Below are positions 1-9,530 of a stretch of 64,000 nt of DNA, piece after piece. A program made the position numbers and the translations under genes. Below the pieces are notes generated by a model. It did no database searches. It worked only from the letters and a program-made list of their open reading frames with translations, and was not told the origin of the DNA. Source of the stretch: an uncultured Bacilli bacterium (GTDB lineage Bacteria > Bacillota_I > Bacilli_A > RF39 > UBA660); assembly GCA_934168275.1 (NCBI GenBank), contig CAKPNA010000001.1:124001-188000 (forward strand), read 5' to 3'. Numbering within the stretch: the first letter of the stretch is position 1; each line of letters opens with the position of its first letter.

Positions 1-343
1 CTTTTGAAAAATTATCTATTATTTGTAATTGATGATCATTCACATGCTCATTATATTTACTTAAACGAGCTGCCGCAATTACCTTTTTGTTATTTTTTAA
101 ACCGGTTATAATCGAACCTACTCCACCATGTGTTATTAATAAATCACATTTCTTGATCATTTCATCAAACTCATCCATAGGTATTAAATCAAATATTTTC
201 ATATACTTTGACTTAAAATCTGCCGAACAACCTGCTTGAACAATTACTTCATCATCAATCAAATGTTTATCTAGTTTAACTTCAAGAGCCTCTAATATTC
301 GATAAAATTGTTTATCTTGTGTACCTAATGTAACTAATATCAT
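1..343 (-). CDS. PssE/Cps14G-like glycosyltransferase catalytic subunit (partial, Alg13 type)
   Basis: Only the first 114 codons are in the window; the gene runs off the left edge. The N-terminus MILVTLGTQDKQFYRILEAL and a later LLITHGGVGSI segment are typical of the GT28 C-terminal fold (Alg13/PssE/Cps14G), which binds the UDP-sugar. In known systems this soluble subunit works with an Alg14-like membrane subunit to add the second sugar to an undecaprenyl-linked intermediate on the inner membrane face. That partner is the preceding gene, and the two overlap by one base (TAATG at 343-345), so translation is probably coupled. The family is clear. The acceptor and the sugar cannot be told. Confidence 0.85.
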   Translation of the reverse strand, partial: MILVTLGTQDKQFYRILEALEVKLDKHLIDDEVIVQAGCSADFKSKYMKIFDLIPMDEFDEMIKKCDLLITHGGVGSIITGLKNNKKVIAAARLSKYNEHVNDHQLQIIDNFSK

Positions 344-1152
344 TAATAAATCCACCCCCCATATATTGCTTTAGGATATAACTCTAACATACTTTCCCAT
401 TGTACTACAAAAGTATTAGCAATCGGATATACTAGCTTACCAGCTACAGTCTTAGTGGTACTATTAGCAAATGTTTCAATAAATATAACCTTACTACCAA
501 GTATACGGCCTATATAACACATTGGCACAGCTGTATGCGTACCGGTAGTTACTATAACATCCGGTCTTATCTTTAAATACAATATAAAAGATTTAATAAT
601 ATTAAAGGAAAATATAAAGAAATAAGTAAATAAATTCTTCTTAGTACCATATACTAAATAACTAACATTATTATATTTATCTTTCAAATTCTTATTAGAC
701 TTTGTCTTTTCAGTAATTAAATAACTATCATATTTTGTAATCAATGACTTTAACTGTAATAATTCATTTAAATGACCACCCGTACTGGATATAAATATAA
801 CTTTCTTCTTATCATTTTTTTTAAATAATAAAGTAAATATATAACATAATATTAACTCTATAATTATAACTATTACTTTTAATAATATATTATTCTCTAT
901 TCCAAACAAAGTTATTAATATATTCATAAGTATTATATCTACTAAAAATATTACTATTCCGCTAAATATAAACTTATTTATTGAACTCATAACCTTATAT
1001 TTTTTATTAATAAAATAACTTATTATTAGTCCATTTATAAATGATATAACACTAGCTAGCCACCAACTCATACTACCCATACATAGACAATATATACCAA
1101 AGCATAAAACTCCTACGCCAATATAGCACATTATCTTACTTAATTTCTTCAT
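343..1152 (-). CDS. PssD/Cps14F-like (Alg14-type) membrane subunit with an extra GtrA-like N-terminal domain
   Basis: The 269-residue protein has an Alg14-like C-terminal part from about residue 115, with VIFISSTGGHLNELLQL and VTTGTHTAVP, the usual landmarks of the membrane anchor that recruits the PssE/Alg13 partner. Ordinary members start with one membrane helix. Here about 110 residues with four hydrophobic segments come first, and the stretch FINGLIISYFINKKYKV resembles the end of GtrA-family polyprenyl-sugar carriers. The GtrA link is a resemblance only. The gene is eighth in the polysaccharide operon and is coupled to the PssE-like gene by a one-base overlap. Confidence 0.8.
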   Translation of the reverse strand: MKKLSKIMCYIGVGVLCFGIYCLCMGSMSWWLASVISFINGLIISYFINKKYKVMSSINKFIFSGIVIFLVDIILMNILITLFGIENNILLKVIVIIIELILCYIFTLLFKKNDKKKVIFISSTGGHLNELLQLKSLITKYDSYLITEKTKSNKNLKDKYNNVSYLVYGTKKNLFTYFFIFSFNIIKSFILYLKIRPDVIVTTGTHTAVPMCYIGRILGSKVIFIETFANSTTKTVAGKLVYPIANTFVVQWESMLELYPKAIYGGWIY

Positions 1153-1164
1153 ATTAACTTCTCC

Positions 1165-3663
1165 TTACCTATTTGATATCTTATAAACAATATTAGCTAT
1201 TTTTTTATTAAAATATTTTAAATAAAAGTTCTTAAATGTTAACGTCTTTAAATACTTATTCTTCCTATAATTTGGAAAATAATTATTTATTCTCTCTATT
1301 ACCATTGAAACACCTTTATCAAATTCTTCTTGATCTTTAAAACCTGCTAAACGTTTAACAAATGTTGCAAAATAGTATCTAACACATGCATACTCTATCT
1401 CATCTTTATAATCATCAAATAGTTTATTATCTTTATACCATTTAATTATACTATCAAAGTTATATACATAATCATATAATCTTTTATCTATAGTGTGTGT
1501 TATAGCACCTTCTCTTTGTACATAATTAATTAAATAATCATCTACTGTTCCTATAGAATTAATAAATGGATATAATCTATAAATAAATTCTACATCTTCA
1601 AACCATACTTTATCTTTAAATCTTATATTATTTTTAAATAATCTTTTATTATATAATTTATTCCATACTGCTGGATATAAGTATGTCATAACTTTCTTAA
1701 CATCAGCTTTATTATCAATATCTCTATCTAGATTAGTAATAACTGGTACTACTTTCTTATCATAAATATAATTAGTATTACATACTACTACATCATAATC
1801 TTTTAATATTGCTTTATTATATAACTTCTCATACATATCATAACTAACATAATCGTCACTATCAACAAATGCTATATAATCTCCCATAGCTTTCTCAATA
1901 CCATAATTACGAGCAGATGATAACCCACCATTTTCTTTTATAAAAGATTTAATATTTTTATATTTTTTAGCATATTTATCTATAATACTTTGACTATTAT
2001 CTTTTGTGCCATCATTAACTACTATTATTTCTATATCTTTAAGAGTTTGATTAACTAAACTATCTAAACACTTATCAATATATTTTTCTACATTATATAC
2101 CGGTACAATAACACTTACCTTAGGATTCTTTGACTTTTTTACCATATTAACCTCTCTAACATTTTCTTTATCTATTACATACTTTAATTTATCATGTCTT
2201 ACAAAAGAAAGCAAGTACCCACTTATAAAAGCAAGTGGTATTGTAACTATTAATTCATCTAAAACGTGTCCACTAAAATAAGATATTCCTAAACAAACAT
2301 ACACTGATATAACAAGCATTGTTGTTTTCAGTCTCAATCTTCTCTTTAGTAGCATATATATTCCTGAATATGTTGCAATTACAATATAAGGTCCAAATAA
2401 TAATAATATCCCAATTATTCCAATTGTATAATAGTGTACTGTAAAATCACTTTCTATATATAACTCTGCTACCCGATATCTAGAATAGCCTTCCCCAAAA
2501 TACTTATCATATTTATTATTATTTAATGAATATATTCTATTAGTAATAAGTTTTTCTAACTTACGATTTCCCCCTCTTTCGCTATAAGGAAGTTTCATAA
2601 CATCTATCCAAAAATCTATATCTTGTTCATAATAATATAAATCATAAATATATGTCTTAGGAAGAGAATAGTATTCAAAATACTCTTTAATAAACTCTTC
2701 TTTTTCTTCTACAGTATTTAAATTATGCAATGCTTCATTAACAACATCTTTATTCTCCATGCCATTTTCTATTTCTTCATAATCAGTAAAAGTATATCTT
2801 AAAATTAATGGTGAATTAAGAGTTATAAAGCCTAATACTATAAAACATGATATATATAATAGTATCTTCTTTAAAGTTATTTCGACTTTATTTTTATCAA
2901 TAAGTGCAAAAAATATCCATGCAATAAACATAACTACACTAACAATAGCCCATCCATATACTGCTACTCTCGTTCCTATCATTATCATAGATAGACATAA
3001 AGTAAGTGAAGATATAAAGGCTTTCTTATTAGAAAATCTAATCGCATAATATATGTTTATTGGTAATATTAATATTGTTAAAGCACTTATCTGATTAGCC
3101 ATATAAAAGTACCCTTTTGAAGCTAGTTGTTCAAATGTAAAATCTTTATTTAAAAACCAGTCAAATATATTACCTGCTATAAATTGTGGTTCTCCATAAG
3201 AAACTAAAGATATCTTAAATATATTAGTAATTATTATCTCTAAAGAAATAATTAATGATAATACCACAATACTCTCTCTAAATGCCTCTTCTGTTATCTT
3301 AGCTTTATAAACTATATATATAAGCATTAAAGGTAATAATAATCTAATATAATAAAAAGCTTCTGTTATATATGAAAAATTCATAACGGGATTTATTCCA
3401 ATATTAAAATTAAGACTATTAATAACATGCCCTATCAAATAGACAAATAATATAGCCAAATACCCCGCTATAAACCATTGCTTCTTATCATTCTTCGTAT
3501 TTATTAATGTTATTATAAAAAATACAAATATACATATAATTCTAATTATTGTTGAAGGAGAAAATTTAAATATATTAGTAACTTTTTCACTATATAATAA
3601 ATAGAAATCTAAAAATGGTTGTATTATTAAAAATATAAATAGTGCTTTATCTATTTTCTTCAT
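1165..3663 (-). CDS. Wzy/O-antigen-ligase-like membrane protein fused to a GT2 glycosyltransferase
   Basis: The 832-residue ORF joins two functions. Residues 1 to about 490 form a polytopic membrane region with a large extracellular loop (about 290-410), the layout of O-antigen polymerases/ligases (Wzy/WaaL). From about residue 512 a complete GT2 domain follows: PKVSVIVPVYNVEKYID, VVNDGTKDNS, KENGGLSSARNYGI and the DxD-type FVDSDDY. The polymerase part would act outside the membrane on lipid-linked repeats, the GT2 part in the cytoplasm. Met507 (position 2145) follows an AGAGAGG ribosome-site-like sequence, so a free GT2 could also be made. The start has AGGAGG five bases upstream. Confidence 0.8.
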   Translation of the reverse strand: MKKIDKALFIFLIIQPFLDFYLLYSEKVTNIFKFSPSTIIRIICIFVFFIITLINTKNDKKQWFIAGYLAILFVYLIGHVINSLNFNIGINPVMNFSYITEAFYYIRLLLPLMLIYIVYKAKITEEAFRESIVVLSLIISLEIIITNIFKISLVSYGEPQFIAGNIFDWFLNKDFTFEQLASKGYFYMANQISALTILILPINIYYAIRFSNKKAFISSLTLCLSMIMIGTRVAVYGWAIVSVVMFIAWIFFALIDKNKVEITLKKILLYISCFIVLGFITLNSPLILRYTFTDYEEIENGMENKDVVNEALHNLNTVEEKEEFIKEYFEYYSLPKTYIYDLYYYEQDIDFWIDVMKLPYSERGGNRKLEKLITNRIYSLNNNKYDKYFGEGYSRYRVAELYIESDFTVHYYTIGIIGILLLFGPYIVIATYSGIYMLLKRRLRLKTTMLVISVYVCLGISYFSGHVLDELIVTIPLAFISGYLLSFVRHDKLKYVIDKENVREVNMVKKSKNPKVSVIVPVYNVEKYIDKCLDSLVNQTLKDIEIIVVNDGTKDNSQSIIDKYAKKYKNIKSFIKENGGLSSARNYGIEKAMGDYIAFVDSDDYVSYDMYEKLYNKAILKDYDVVVCNTNYIYDKKVVPVITNLDRDIDNKADVKKVMTYLYPAVWNKLYNKRLFKNNIRFKDKVWFEDVEFIYRLYPFINSIGTVDDYLINYVQREGAITHTIDKRLYDYVYNFDSIIKWYKDNKLFDDYKDEIEYACVRYYFATFVKRLAGFKDQEEFDKGVSMVIERINNYFPNYRKNKYLKTLTFKNFYLKYFNKKIANIVYKISNR

Positions 3664-3671
3664 ATATCCTC

Positions 3672-4829
3672 CTATCTAAGTAATTTATATAATTGTTTTA
3701 ATATCTTATCATTTTCTTTATCATAATCATATTTTATTAAATTATCTTTAAACTTATCAATAAGACTTCTATCAGTAATAACTTTCTTTAATCCTTCATA
3801 TAATCCTTCATTACTATTATCTACTACTAGGCCATTATAACCACTATTAATAAGTTCTCCTGTTGCTGAATTACTAGTAGCTAATACTGGTACACCAAGA
3901 GTCATAGCTTCTACTATTACAATACCAAATGGTTCAAATATCGAAGGTAATATAAACATATCAGCTCCATTAATACATTCATAAGGATTATCAGTGTATC
4001 CCATAAGTTCAAAATAATCTTCCATCTTATTATCCATAATTTTTTTCTTTAATGTATCCTTTAATGGACCATCACCATATATTTTAAAGCTAACATCCTT
4101 AAGTAAATTATTATTTCTAAGACATATTACAACATCTAGTAATCTATCATATCCTTTCATAGGATGTAATCTTCCTACTGAAACAAAATTTAGTTTCTTA
4201 CTATTTTTCTTCTTACCTTTAGCCATCTTTTTAATCTTATCAACATCAACATAATTACCAATAACCATCGTAATATCTTCTAAATGATATATCTTATTAA
4301 AATCATCCATTACTCCTTTAGATACTGCTACTATCTTATTAAACTTAGAAAATACTTCTTTAAATAACCTATCATATTTAGCATTAGGATTAGCAATAGT
4401 ATAATTATAATGAAGCCAATGAATCTTATTCTTGCAATTACCGAAACCTACAAATAAAGCCGTAAATCCATCTTTAAAAGCAACTTCTGTATCATAATCT
4501 TTTTTTAGTATTTTCTTTCTTTCTTTTATAATTCTCTTCTTAATTAAACCAGTCTTCATCTCTACAACTAATCGAACTTTCTTAAATATTAAAGAAAGAT
4601 TCTTACTTCTTAATACTTCTCCTATTGTTAAATCAACTGCATCAAAATACTTTGTACCATATATAATATTAACATTCTTAGGTAAATTATTAAGTCTTGT
4701 TCCATTATTATGTAAAACTAAAACATCAATATTAAACTTACTATAATCAAATTTATTTAACATATCTTCAAGAAGAATAGATACTCCTCCCATTCTTCTC
4801 TCATCTACTACAAATAATATATCTTTCAT
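3672..4829 (-). CDS. GT4-family glycosyltransferase
   Basis: The 385-residue protein is a GT-B retaining glycosyltransferase. The C-terminal Rossmann domain carries NFVSVGRLHPMKGYDRLL and the E-x7-E signature in PFGIVIVEAMTLGVP, which binds the nucleotide sugar. The N-terminus has the usual Gly-rich start (RRMGGVSILLEDML). I chose the ATG at 4829 rather than an in-frame ATG 39 bases upstream, because GGAG lies six bases before it and the upstream gene stops only two bases away. It is part of the polysaccharide operon; donor and acceptor are unknown. Confidence 0.9.
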   Translation of the reverse strand: MKDILFVVDERRMGGVSILLEDMLNKFDYSKFNIDVLVLHNNGTRLNNLPKNVNIIYGTKYFDAVDLTIGEVLRSKNLSLIFKKVRLVVEMKTGLIKKRIIKERKKILKKDYDTEVAFKDGFTALFVGFGNCKNKIHWLHYNYTIANPNAKYDRLFKEVFSKFNKIVAVSKGVMDDFNKIYHLEDITMVIGNYVDVDKIKKMAKGKKKNSKKLNFVSVGRLHPMKGYDRLLDVVICLRNNNLLKDVSFKIYGDGPLKDTLKKKIMDNKMEDYFELMGYTDNPYECINGADMFILPSIFEPFGIVIVEAMTLGVPVLATSNSATGELINSGYNGLVVDNSNEGLYEGLKKVITDRSLIDKFKDNLIKYDYDKENDKILKQLYKLLR

Positions 4830-4831
4830 TA

Positions 4832-5788
4832 TTACTCCGACTCCTTCAAAATTATCTTTAATAACCAATAATATTTCTTATAAAATAAAGTACACACTAT
4901 TCTATACTTAATATTAGTATTTTTAAAGTATCTATTCTTCTTCCACTTAGGAAACTCTTCTTTAATAATCTTTGCAATCCTATCTAACTCTTCATACTTC
5001 TTAAACTTAAAAAATCTAAGAGAAGCCGCGTGTAATAAATGTTCGATATATATATACTCAATCTCATCTTTATATAAATCATACTTATTATTACTAATAA
5101 AACTATTTCTTAATGTATCTAACGAATCAAATATATCTTCAAAAGACTTCTTATACTTTACTTGATTCATGATAGAACCACTTCTAATAACATAATAATA
5201 TAAATAGTCTTCAATGTAATCTATCTTTTTAGCATACATCCCAAGTGCTGGAATAACCGCAATATCTTCATAAAAATGTTTTTCTAAAAAACGTAGATTA
5301 TTCTTTGTAAATAGTTCTTTCTTTATTAATTGCCAACAAGCTCCACTACAATTTAATATATAATTTTTATATACATTATCACTTATTATACCAAATGTTT
5401 TAACCTCGATAGTTTTATCATCTTCTACTCTATAGAAATTAGAAACAACAATATCACTATATTTTTTACTAGCAGTCCTAACTAATTTTTCTACCATATT
5501 TGTATCTATATAATCATCACTATCAACAAACATTATATATTCTCCAGTAGCCTTATCAATACCATAATTTCTTGCAGATGCTAACCCACCATTTTCTTTC
5601 ATATAACTATTAATAAGCTTAGAAAACTTCTTCTTATATTCATCTATAATACTTTGACTATTATCTTTTGTCCCATCATTAACTATTATAATCTCTATAT
5701 TCTGATAAGTTTGATTAACTAAACTATCTAAACATTTTCTTAAATATTCTTCAACATTATAAACAGGCACTATTATACTAACTTTCAT
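4832..5788 (-). CDS. GT2-family glycosyltransferase
   Basis: The 318-residue inverting GT-A enzyme has KVSIIVPVYNVEEYLRK at the N-terminus, IVNDGTKDNS, GGLASARNYGI and the metal-binding FVDSDDYID. Its first 110 residues are close to those of the GT2 half of the polymerase fusion (from position 2145 on) at both protein and DNA level, suggesting duplication within the operon. The C-terminal 120 residues differ and probably set acceptor choice. GGAGG precedes the start. It would work at the inner membrane face on a lipid-linked repeat unit. Confidence 0.9.
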   Translation of the reverse strand: MKVSIIVPVYNVEEYLRKCLDSLVNQTYQNIEIIIVNDGTKDNSQSIIDEYKKKFSKLINSYMKENGGLASARNYGIDKATGEYIMFVDSDDYIDTNMVEKLVRTASKKYSDIVVSNFYRVEDDKTIEVKTFGIISDNVYKNYILNCSGACWQLIKKELFTKNNLRFLEKHFYEDIAVIPALGMYAKKIDYIEDYLYYYVIRSGSIMNQVKYKKSFEDIFDSLDTLRNSFISNNKYDLYKDEIEYIYIEHLLHAASLRFFKFKKYEELDRIAKIIKEEFPKWKKNRYFKNTNIKYRIVCTLFYKKYYWLLKIILKESE

Positions 5789-5798
5789 ATATCCTCCA

Positions 5799-7250
5799 CT
5801 ATTTTTTCTTTAATCTAAATGTAACTAGAAACTTATCAATTAAGAAGTGTTCTATATCATCATGCATAATAAATAATATTCCAAAATATATAAGCATACC
5901 AACTAGTACCTGAACTATATTAGTAAGAATACCAGAACCCATTACTAATCCAACACCAAGCGCACCAGCTCCCATTAATATACCAACGCCTAAATACGTA
6001 AATATTTTCTTAATAATACCATCAAAATTAAATGTCTTCTTAACAAAATGATATTGAATAAGTAAAATAACTAACTCCGTAATTGAAGAAGCAATAGCCG
6101 CTCCATATGCTCCAAAACGTCCAATAAGTAAAGCATTTAAAACTATATTAACAACACAACCGCTTGTTACCGATATTGTATATTTCTTCGATTCATCATT
6201 TACAATTAAATATTGCATTCCAAAAACATTAGATAAAGATATAAATACTATCGTTGGTGTTAAACAACAAATTATATAAGCAACCTTCCCAAAATCTTTT
6301 GGTAAAAACCATGGAATAAAGAATGGTGATACCACCGAGAATCCTATAGCAATAGGAATAGATAAAAATAATGCAATCTTAAAAGTATTATTAGTTATTA
6401 ATTTAACTGTATCATCATTTTTTTCACTTTTCTTTCTCACAATATTCGGTAGCATAACTGTTCCTATTGTTGTAATAATAAACATTAGCATATTAACAAG
6501 TTTATGGGCCTGTGTATAAAAACCAACTTCACTTATATCATCATATAATAAACCAATCATTGTTTGATCAAATACACTATAAATACTAGAAGATATCTGT
6601 GGAATAAAAAGAATAAAATTCTCTTTAAAATGTGGCACAATATCTTTAAATTTAGGAATCTTAAAATCTATTATTTTATTAATACCAACCCATATCATAA
6701 GTGAACCGATAACATTCATAATAATTATAAATGTCATATATAAATATAAATCATTCTCGTTATGTACTAAAAGTAATATTCCACTTACCATTAATATCTT
6801 AACAATAAAGCCTCTAAATGTTGTCTTTTTAAAATTCTCTAAACCTACATAAAACCAAGTTATTTCAAACATTGATGATAAAAGCATTCCTCCTTGTAAA
6901 AGAAATACCATATGATATTTAAAATCAAAAGTTAAAAATACAAAATAATATATTATTAAAGATATTAATGTACATAAAAATTGTAATGAAAATATCTCAG
7001 AAAACTTTTTTGATAACTTCTCTCTATCATTTGAAACCTTAGCTATCTCTTTACTACCATACAAACTTATTCCCATTGTTCCAAATAATATAAACCAATA
7101 TACTATCGAATAAGTATAATTAAACTTTCCTAAATTATCCGCACCTAAAGTACGTGAAAGATAAGGAGCTGTTATAATAGGAGTTAAAAAGGTTAATATT
7201 TGATATGCTACATTATATATATAATTAGCAGCTACACTACTCTTCTTCAT
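5799..7250 (-). CDS. Wzx-like polysaccharide flippase (MOP superfamily)
   Basis: The 483-residue protein is hydrophobic throughout, with about 12-14 membrane segments, and begins with NYIYNVAYQILTFLTPIITA and the APYLSRTLGADNLGKFNYTY motif typical of Wzx/RfbX-type flippases of Gram-positive capsule clusters. It would move the finished undecaprenyl-linked repeat to the outside, where the Wzy-like fusion protein can polymerise it. Its ATG overlaps the stop of the preceding GT4 gene by four bases (ATGA), so expression is coupled. The product is inferred from family and context. Confidence 0.92.
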   Translation of the reverse strand: MKKSSVAANYIYNVAYQILTFLTPIITAPYLSRTLGADNLGKFNYTYSIVYWFILFGTMGISLYGSKEIAKVSNDREKLSKKFSEIFSLQFLCTLISLIIYYFVFLTFDFKYHMVFLLQGGMLLSSMFEITWFYVGLENFKKTTFRGFIVKILMVSGILLLVHNENDLYLYMTFIIIMNVIGSLMIWVGINKIIDFKIPKFKDIVPHFKENFILFIPQISSSIYSVFDQTMIGLLYDDISEVGFYTQAHKLVNMLMFIITTIGTVMLPNIVRKKSEKNDDTVKLITNNTFKIALFLSIPIAIGFSVVSPFFIPWFLPKDFGKVAYIICCLTPTIVFISLSNVFGMQYLIVNDESKKYTISVTSGCVVNIVLNALLIGRFGAYGAAIASSITELVILLIQYHFVKKTFNFDGIIKKIFTYLGVGILMGAGALGVGLVMGSGILTNIVQVLVGMLIYFGILFIMHDDIEHFLIDKFLVTFRLKKK

Positions 7251-8371
7251 AATTCACCTTCTATTACTTGATATAATTTATTCATTGATTCCTCATTATA
7301 TTTTTTAGGATTAAACTTCTTTTCTATCTTAAAACCATTATCTAAAAACTCTTTCATTCCATCATATATAGCTTCATCATTATTATCTACAACAATCCCA
7401 TATTTATTATCAATAAGTTCCTTAGCATCTGATACATCAGTAGTAATAAGAGGTACCCCTAATGTCATAGCCTCCCCAAAAGTTGTAGGAAATCCCTCAA
7501 AAGCACTACTCATTACAAAAGCACTAGCATTCTTTATATATGGAAAAGGATTAGCTTTCTTACCATAAAATACAATATAATCATCTAACTTCTTTTCTTT
7601 AACCATATCCAAAAACAACTGATGATCAGCACCATCACCAATCATTACCATCTTAAACTTATATCCATCATCTTTTAACTTCTCACAGGCATTAATTATT
7701 CTTGATAATCTCTTATCATATTCTGTATGTCTACTAACATTAATAAAAGTAATATCATTAGTATCATACATATCATCTACTTTAATCTTACTATTATTAA
7801 TTATCTTATCATAATCTATAAAGTTATGACATAATACTACCTTATCTTTATCTTCCGGATATAGACTTAAATAAGCCTCCATTGCCTTAGTAGAAATAAA
7901 TATATTTCTCTTAAACTTTCTAAACTTACAACGCTTCAAGAAAATATCTACTTTTTCTTCAGCACTCATATCTCCTTTAACTTGATCATTATTCTCCATA
8001 AATTTAATGATATTAGTATGCATATAAGATACATTATTTTTAGACGCTAAAAGAGCTAACCTTGAACTAACTACATATCCTGTACCATAACTAATTGCAC
8101 AATCAAACCTTCGATAATACTTTAACTTAGTATAAATAATCTTAAACATATTAATAGCTTTTCTAAGTAAAGTAAACTTCATTCTAGATAAACCATAATC
8201 TTCAATATGAACTTCTTTATTAACATTAGGAAGTAGTTCCCCTTTCTTATCTTGTAATAAAATAGTAACATCATATTTACTATAATCAAAATTATTAACA
8301 AGATTTACTAAACAGCTCTCTACTCCCCCAATACTTAGATCATATGTTGTAAATAATATCTTTTTCTTCAT
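7247..8371 (-). CDS. GT4-family glycosyltransferase
   Basis: This 374-residue GT-B enzyme has the N-terminal YDLSIGGVESCLVNLVNN glycine loop and the C-terminal AFEGFPTTFGEAMTLGVPL block with the E-x7-E catalytic/UDP-binding signature. It ends in TGA, which shows that TGA is a stop here. The start has AGAGAGG upstream. It is the second gene of the polysaccharide operon and probably extends the repeat unit; the sugar is not predictable from sequence. Confidence 0.9.
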   Translation of the reverse strand: MKKKILFTTYDLSIGGVESCLVNLVNNFDYSKYDVTILLQDKKGELLPNVNKEVHIEDYGLSRMKFTLLRKAINMFKIIYTKLKYYRRFDCAISYGTGYVVSSRLALLASKNNVSYMHTNIIKFMENNDQVKGDMSAEEKVDIFLKRCKFRKFKRNIFISTKAMEAYLSLYPEDKDKVVLCHNFIDYDKIINNSKIKVDDMYDTNDITFINVSRHTEYDKRLSRIINACEKLKDDGYKFKMVMIGDGADHQLFLDMVKEKKLDDYIVFYGKKANPFPYIKNASAFVMSSAFEGFPTTFGEAMTLGVPLITTDVSDAKELIDNKYGIVVDNNDEAIYDGMKEFLDNGFKIEKKFNPKKYNEESMNKLYQVIEGEL

Positions 8372-8374
8372 ATA

Positions 8375-9370
8375 TTATTGCCTCTCTACTCTTACTATTC
8401 TATAAAATAACTTCTTCTTACCTACATTACTAAGTAATAAATTAAAATATATTCTATTCTTTAAAGTTAATTCAGGATAATATTTTAATATATATTTCTT
8501 ATATGGTATTAATAAATCAATAAGTTCTAAATATTTAGGTGCATACTTAATCTTTGTCTCTTTTGAACCTGTTTGATTTAAAAACAATAAAACATTTCGA
8601 TACTGAAAGAATACTCTAGCATATATTACTTTATTATATTCTATCTTAATTTGACTCAAAACACTCTCTAACACAATCTTATGATCTTCAAATACCTTTT
8701 CTTTAGTATCAGTCATACTATTTCCTGGTCTATCTACTAAATAATAAGATAAAGCATCTTCAATATACATAACTCTCTTGGCATTACATAATGCTAATAA
8801 GTATAACAAATAATCTGTAAAACTAACTTTCTTAGGAAACTTTATATTTTTACATATCTCAGTTCTATATAATTTAGAATGTGGACTAGGTTGTAAAAAA
8901 TAAAACTCATCAGTTATTTCATAAACCATATTAGGTACACACTTACATCCATCAAACTTAGAATTATCATATACTTCTTCACTATTATCATTATAAACTA
9001 AATATTTAGAACCTACTACTATATCTAAATTATCAGTAGTAGCCTTCTTATATAATACTTCAATAGCATCCTCTTTTAACCAATCATCAGGATCACATAT
9101 TAAAAAGTATGGTGTAGTTATATTCTTAATAGCATACTCTAACACTGACCCATAACCACCATTTTCTTTTTCAATACATTTAACTCTAGAATCTTTTTTA
9201 GCATACTCTTTCATAATACTAACACTATTATCCGGACTACCATCACTAATTGCCCATATTTCAATATCTTTAAACGTTTGACTAACTAAACTATCTAGAC
9301 ACTTTCTTAAATATTCTTCCACATTATAAATAGGTACAATAATACTTACCTTTGCATCACTTTTACTCAT
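8375..9370 (-). CDS. GT2-family glycosyltransferase (first gene of the polysaccharide operon)
   Basis: The 331-residue GT-A enzyme has AKVSIIVPIYNVEEYLRK, WAISDGSPDNSVSIM and a DxD variant CDPDDW. The ISDGSPDNS version and KENGGYGSVLEYAI set it apart from the two other GT2 domains of the cluster, so it probably uses another donor or acceptor. It is the promoter-proximal gene; a TATAAT box lies at 9408-9413 and AAAGGA precedes the ATG. All eight genes down to position 1 are tightly spaced or overlapping, so they form one transcript. Confidence 0.9.
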   Translation of the reverse strand: MSKSDAKVSIIVPIYNVEEYLRKCLDSLVSQTFKDIEIWAISDGSPDNSVSIMKEYAKKDSRVKCIEKENGGYGSVLEYAIKNITTPYFLICDPDDWLKEDAIEVLYKKATTDNLDIVVGSKYLVYNDNSEEVYDNSKFDGCKCVPNMVYEITDEFYFLQPSPHSKLYRTEICKNIKFPKKVSFTDYLLYLLALCNAKRVMYIEDALSYYLVDRPGNSMTDTKEKVFEDHKIVLESVLSQIKIEYNKVIYARVFFQYRNVLLFLNQTGSKETKIKYAPKYLELIDLLIPYKKYILKYYPELTLKNRIYFNLLLSNVGKKKLFYRIVRVERQ

Positions 9371-9407
9371 TAAATCTTCCTTTCAACTTATAGTATTTCT
9401 ATAAATA

Positions 9408-9435
9408 ATTATAACATATTAACTTTCATTTACAA
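9408..9435 (-). promoter_or_regulatory. Promoter of the polysaccharide operon
   Basis: Reading the minus strand, TTGTAA (9435-9430), 16 bases, then TGT-TATAAT (-10 at 9413-9408, extended -10). It lies about 40 bases upstream of the first GT2 gene and just after the terminator of the surface-protein gene. Confidence 0.6.
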
Positions 9436-9456
9436 ATATAAATACCATACTTTACT

Positions 9457-9484
9457 AAAAAACCTCTAGAAAATTCTAGAAGTT
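9457..9484 (-). terminator. Rho-independent terminator after the surface-protein gene
   Basis: On the minus strand a 10-bp stem (AACTTCTAGA/TCTAGAGGTT, one G-U pair) with an ATTT loop is followed by a T run. It separates the surface-protein gene from the polysaccharide operon. Confidence 0.8.
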
Positions 9485-9530
9485 TAATAGATTTTTATAA
9501 ATATTAAATATTAACAAATATATCTATAAA

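Noticed and set aside
355..360. Six-C run as another phase-variation tract
   Set aside because: Too short; on the minus strand it falls in the ribosome-site region of the PssE-like gene.
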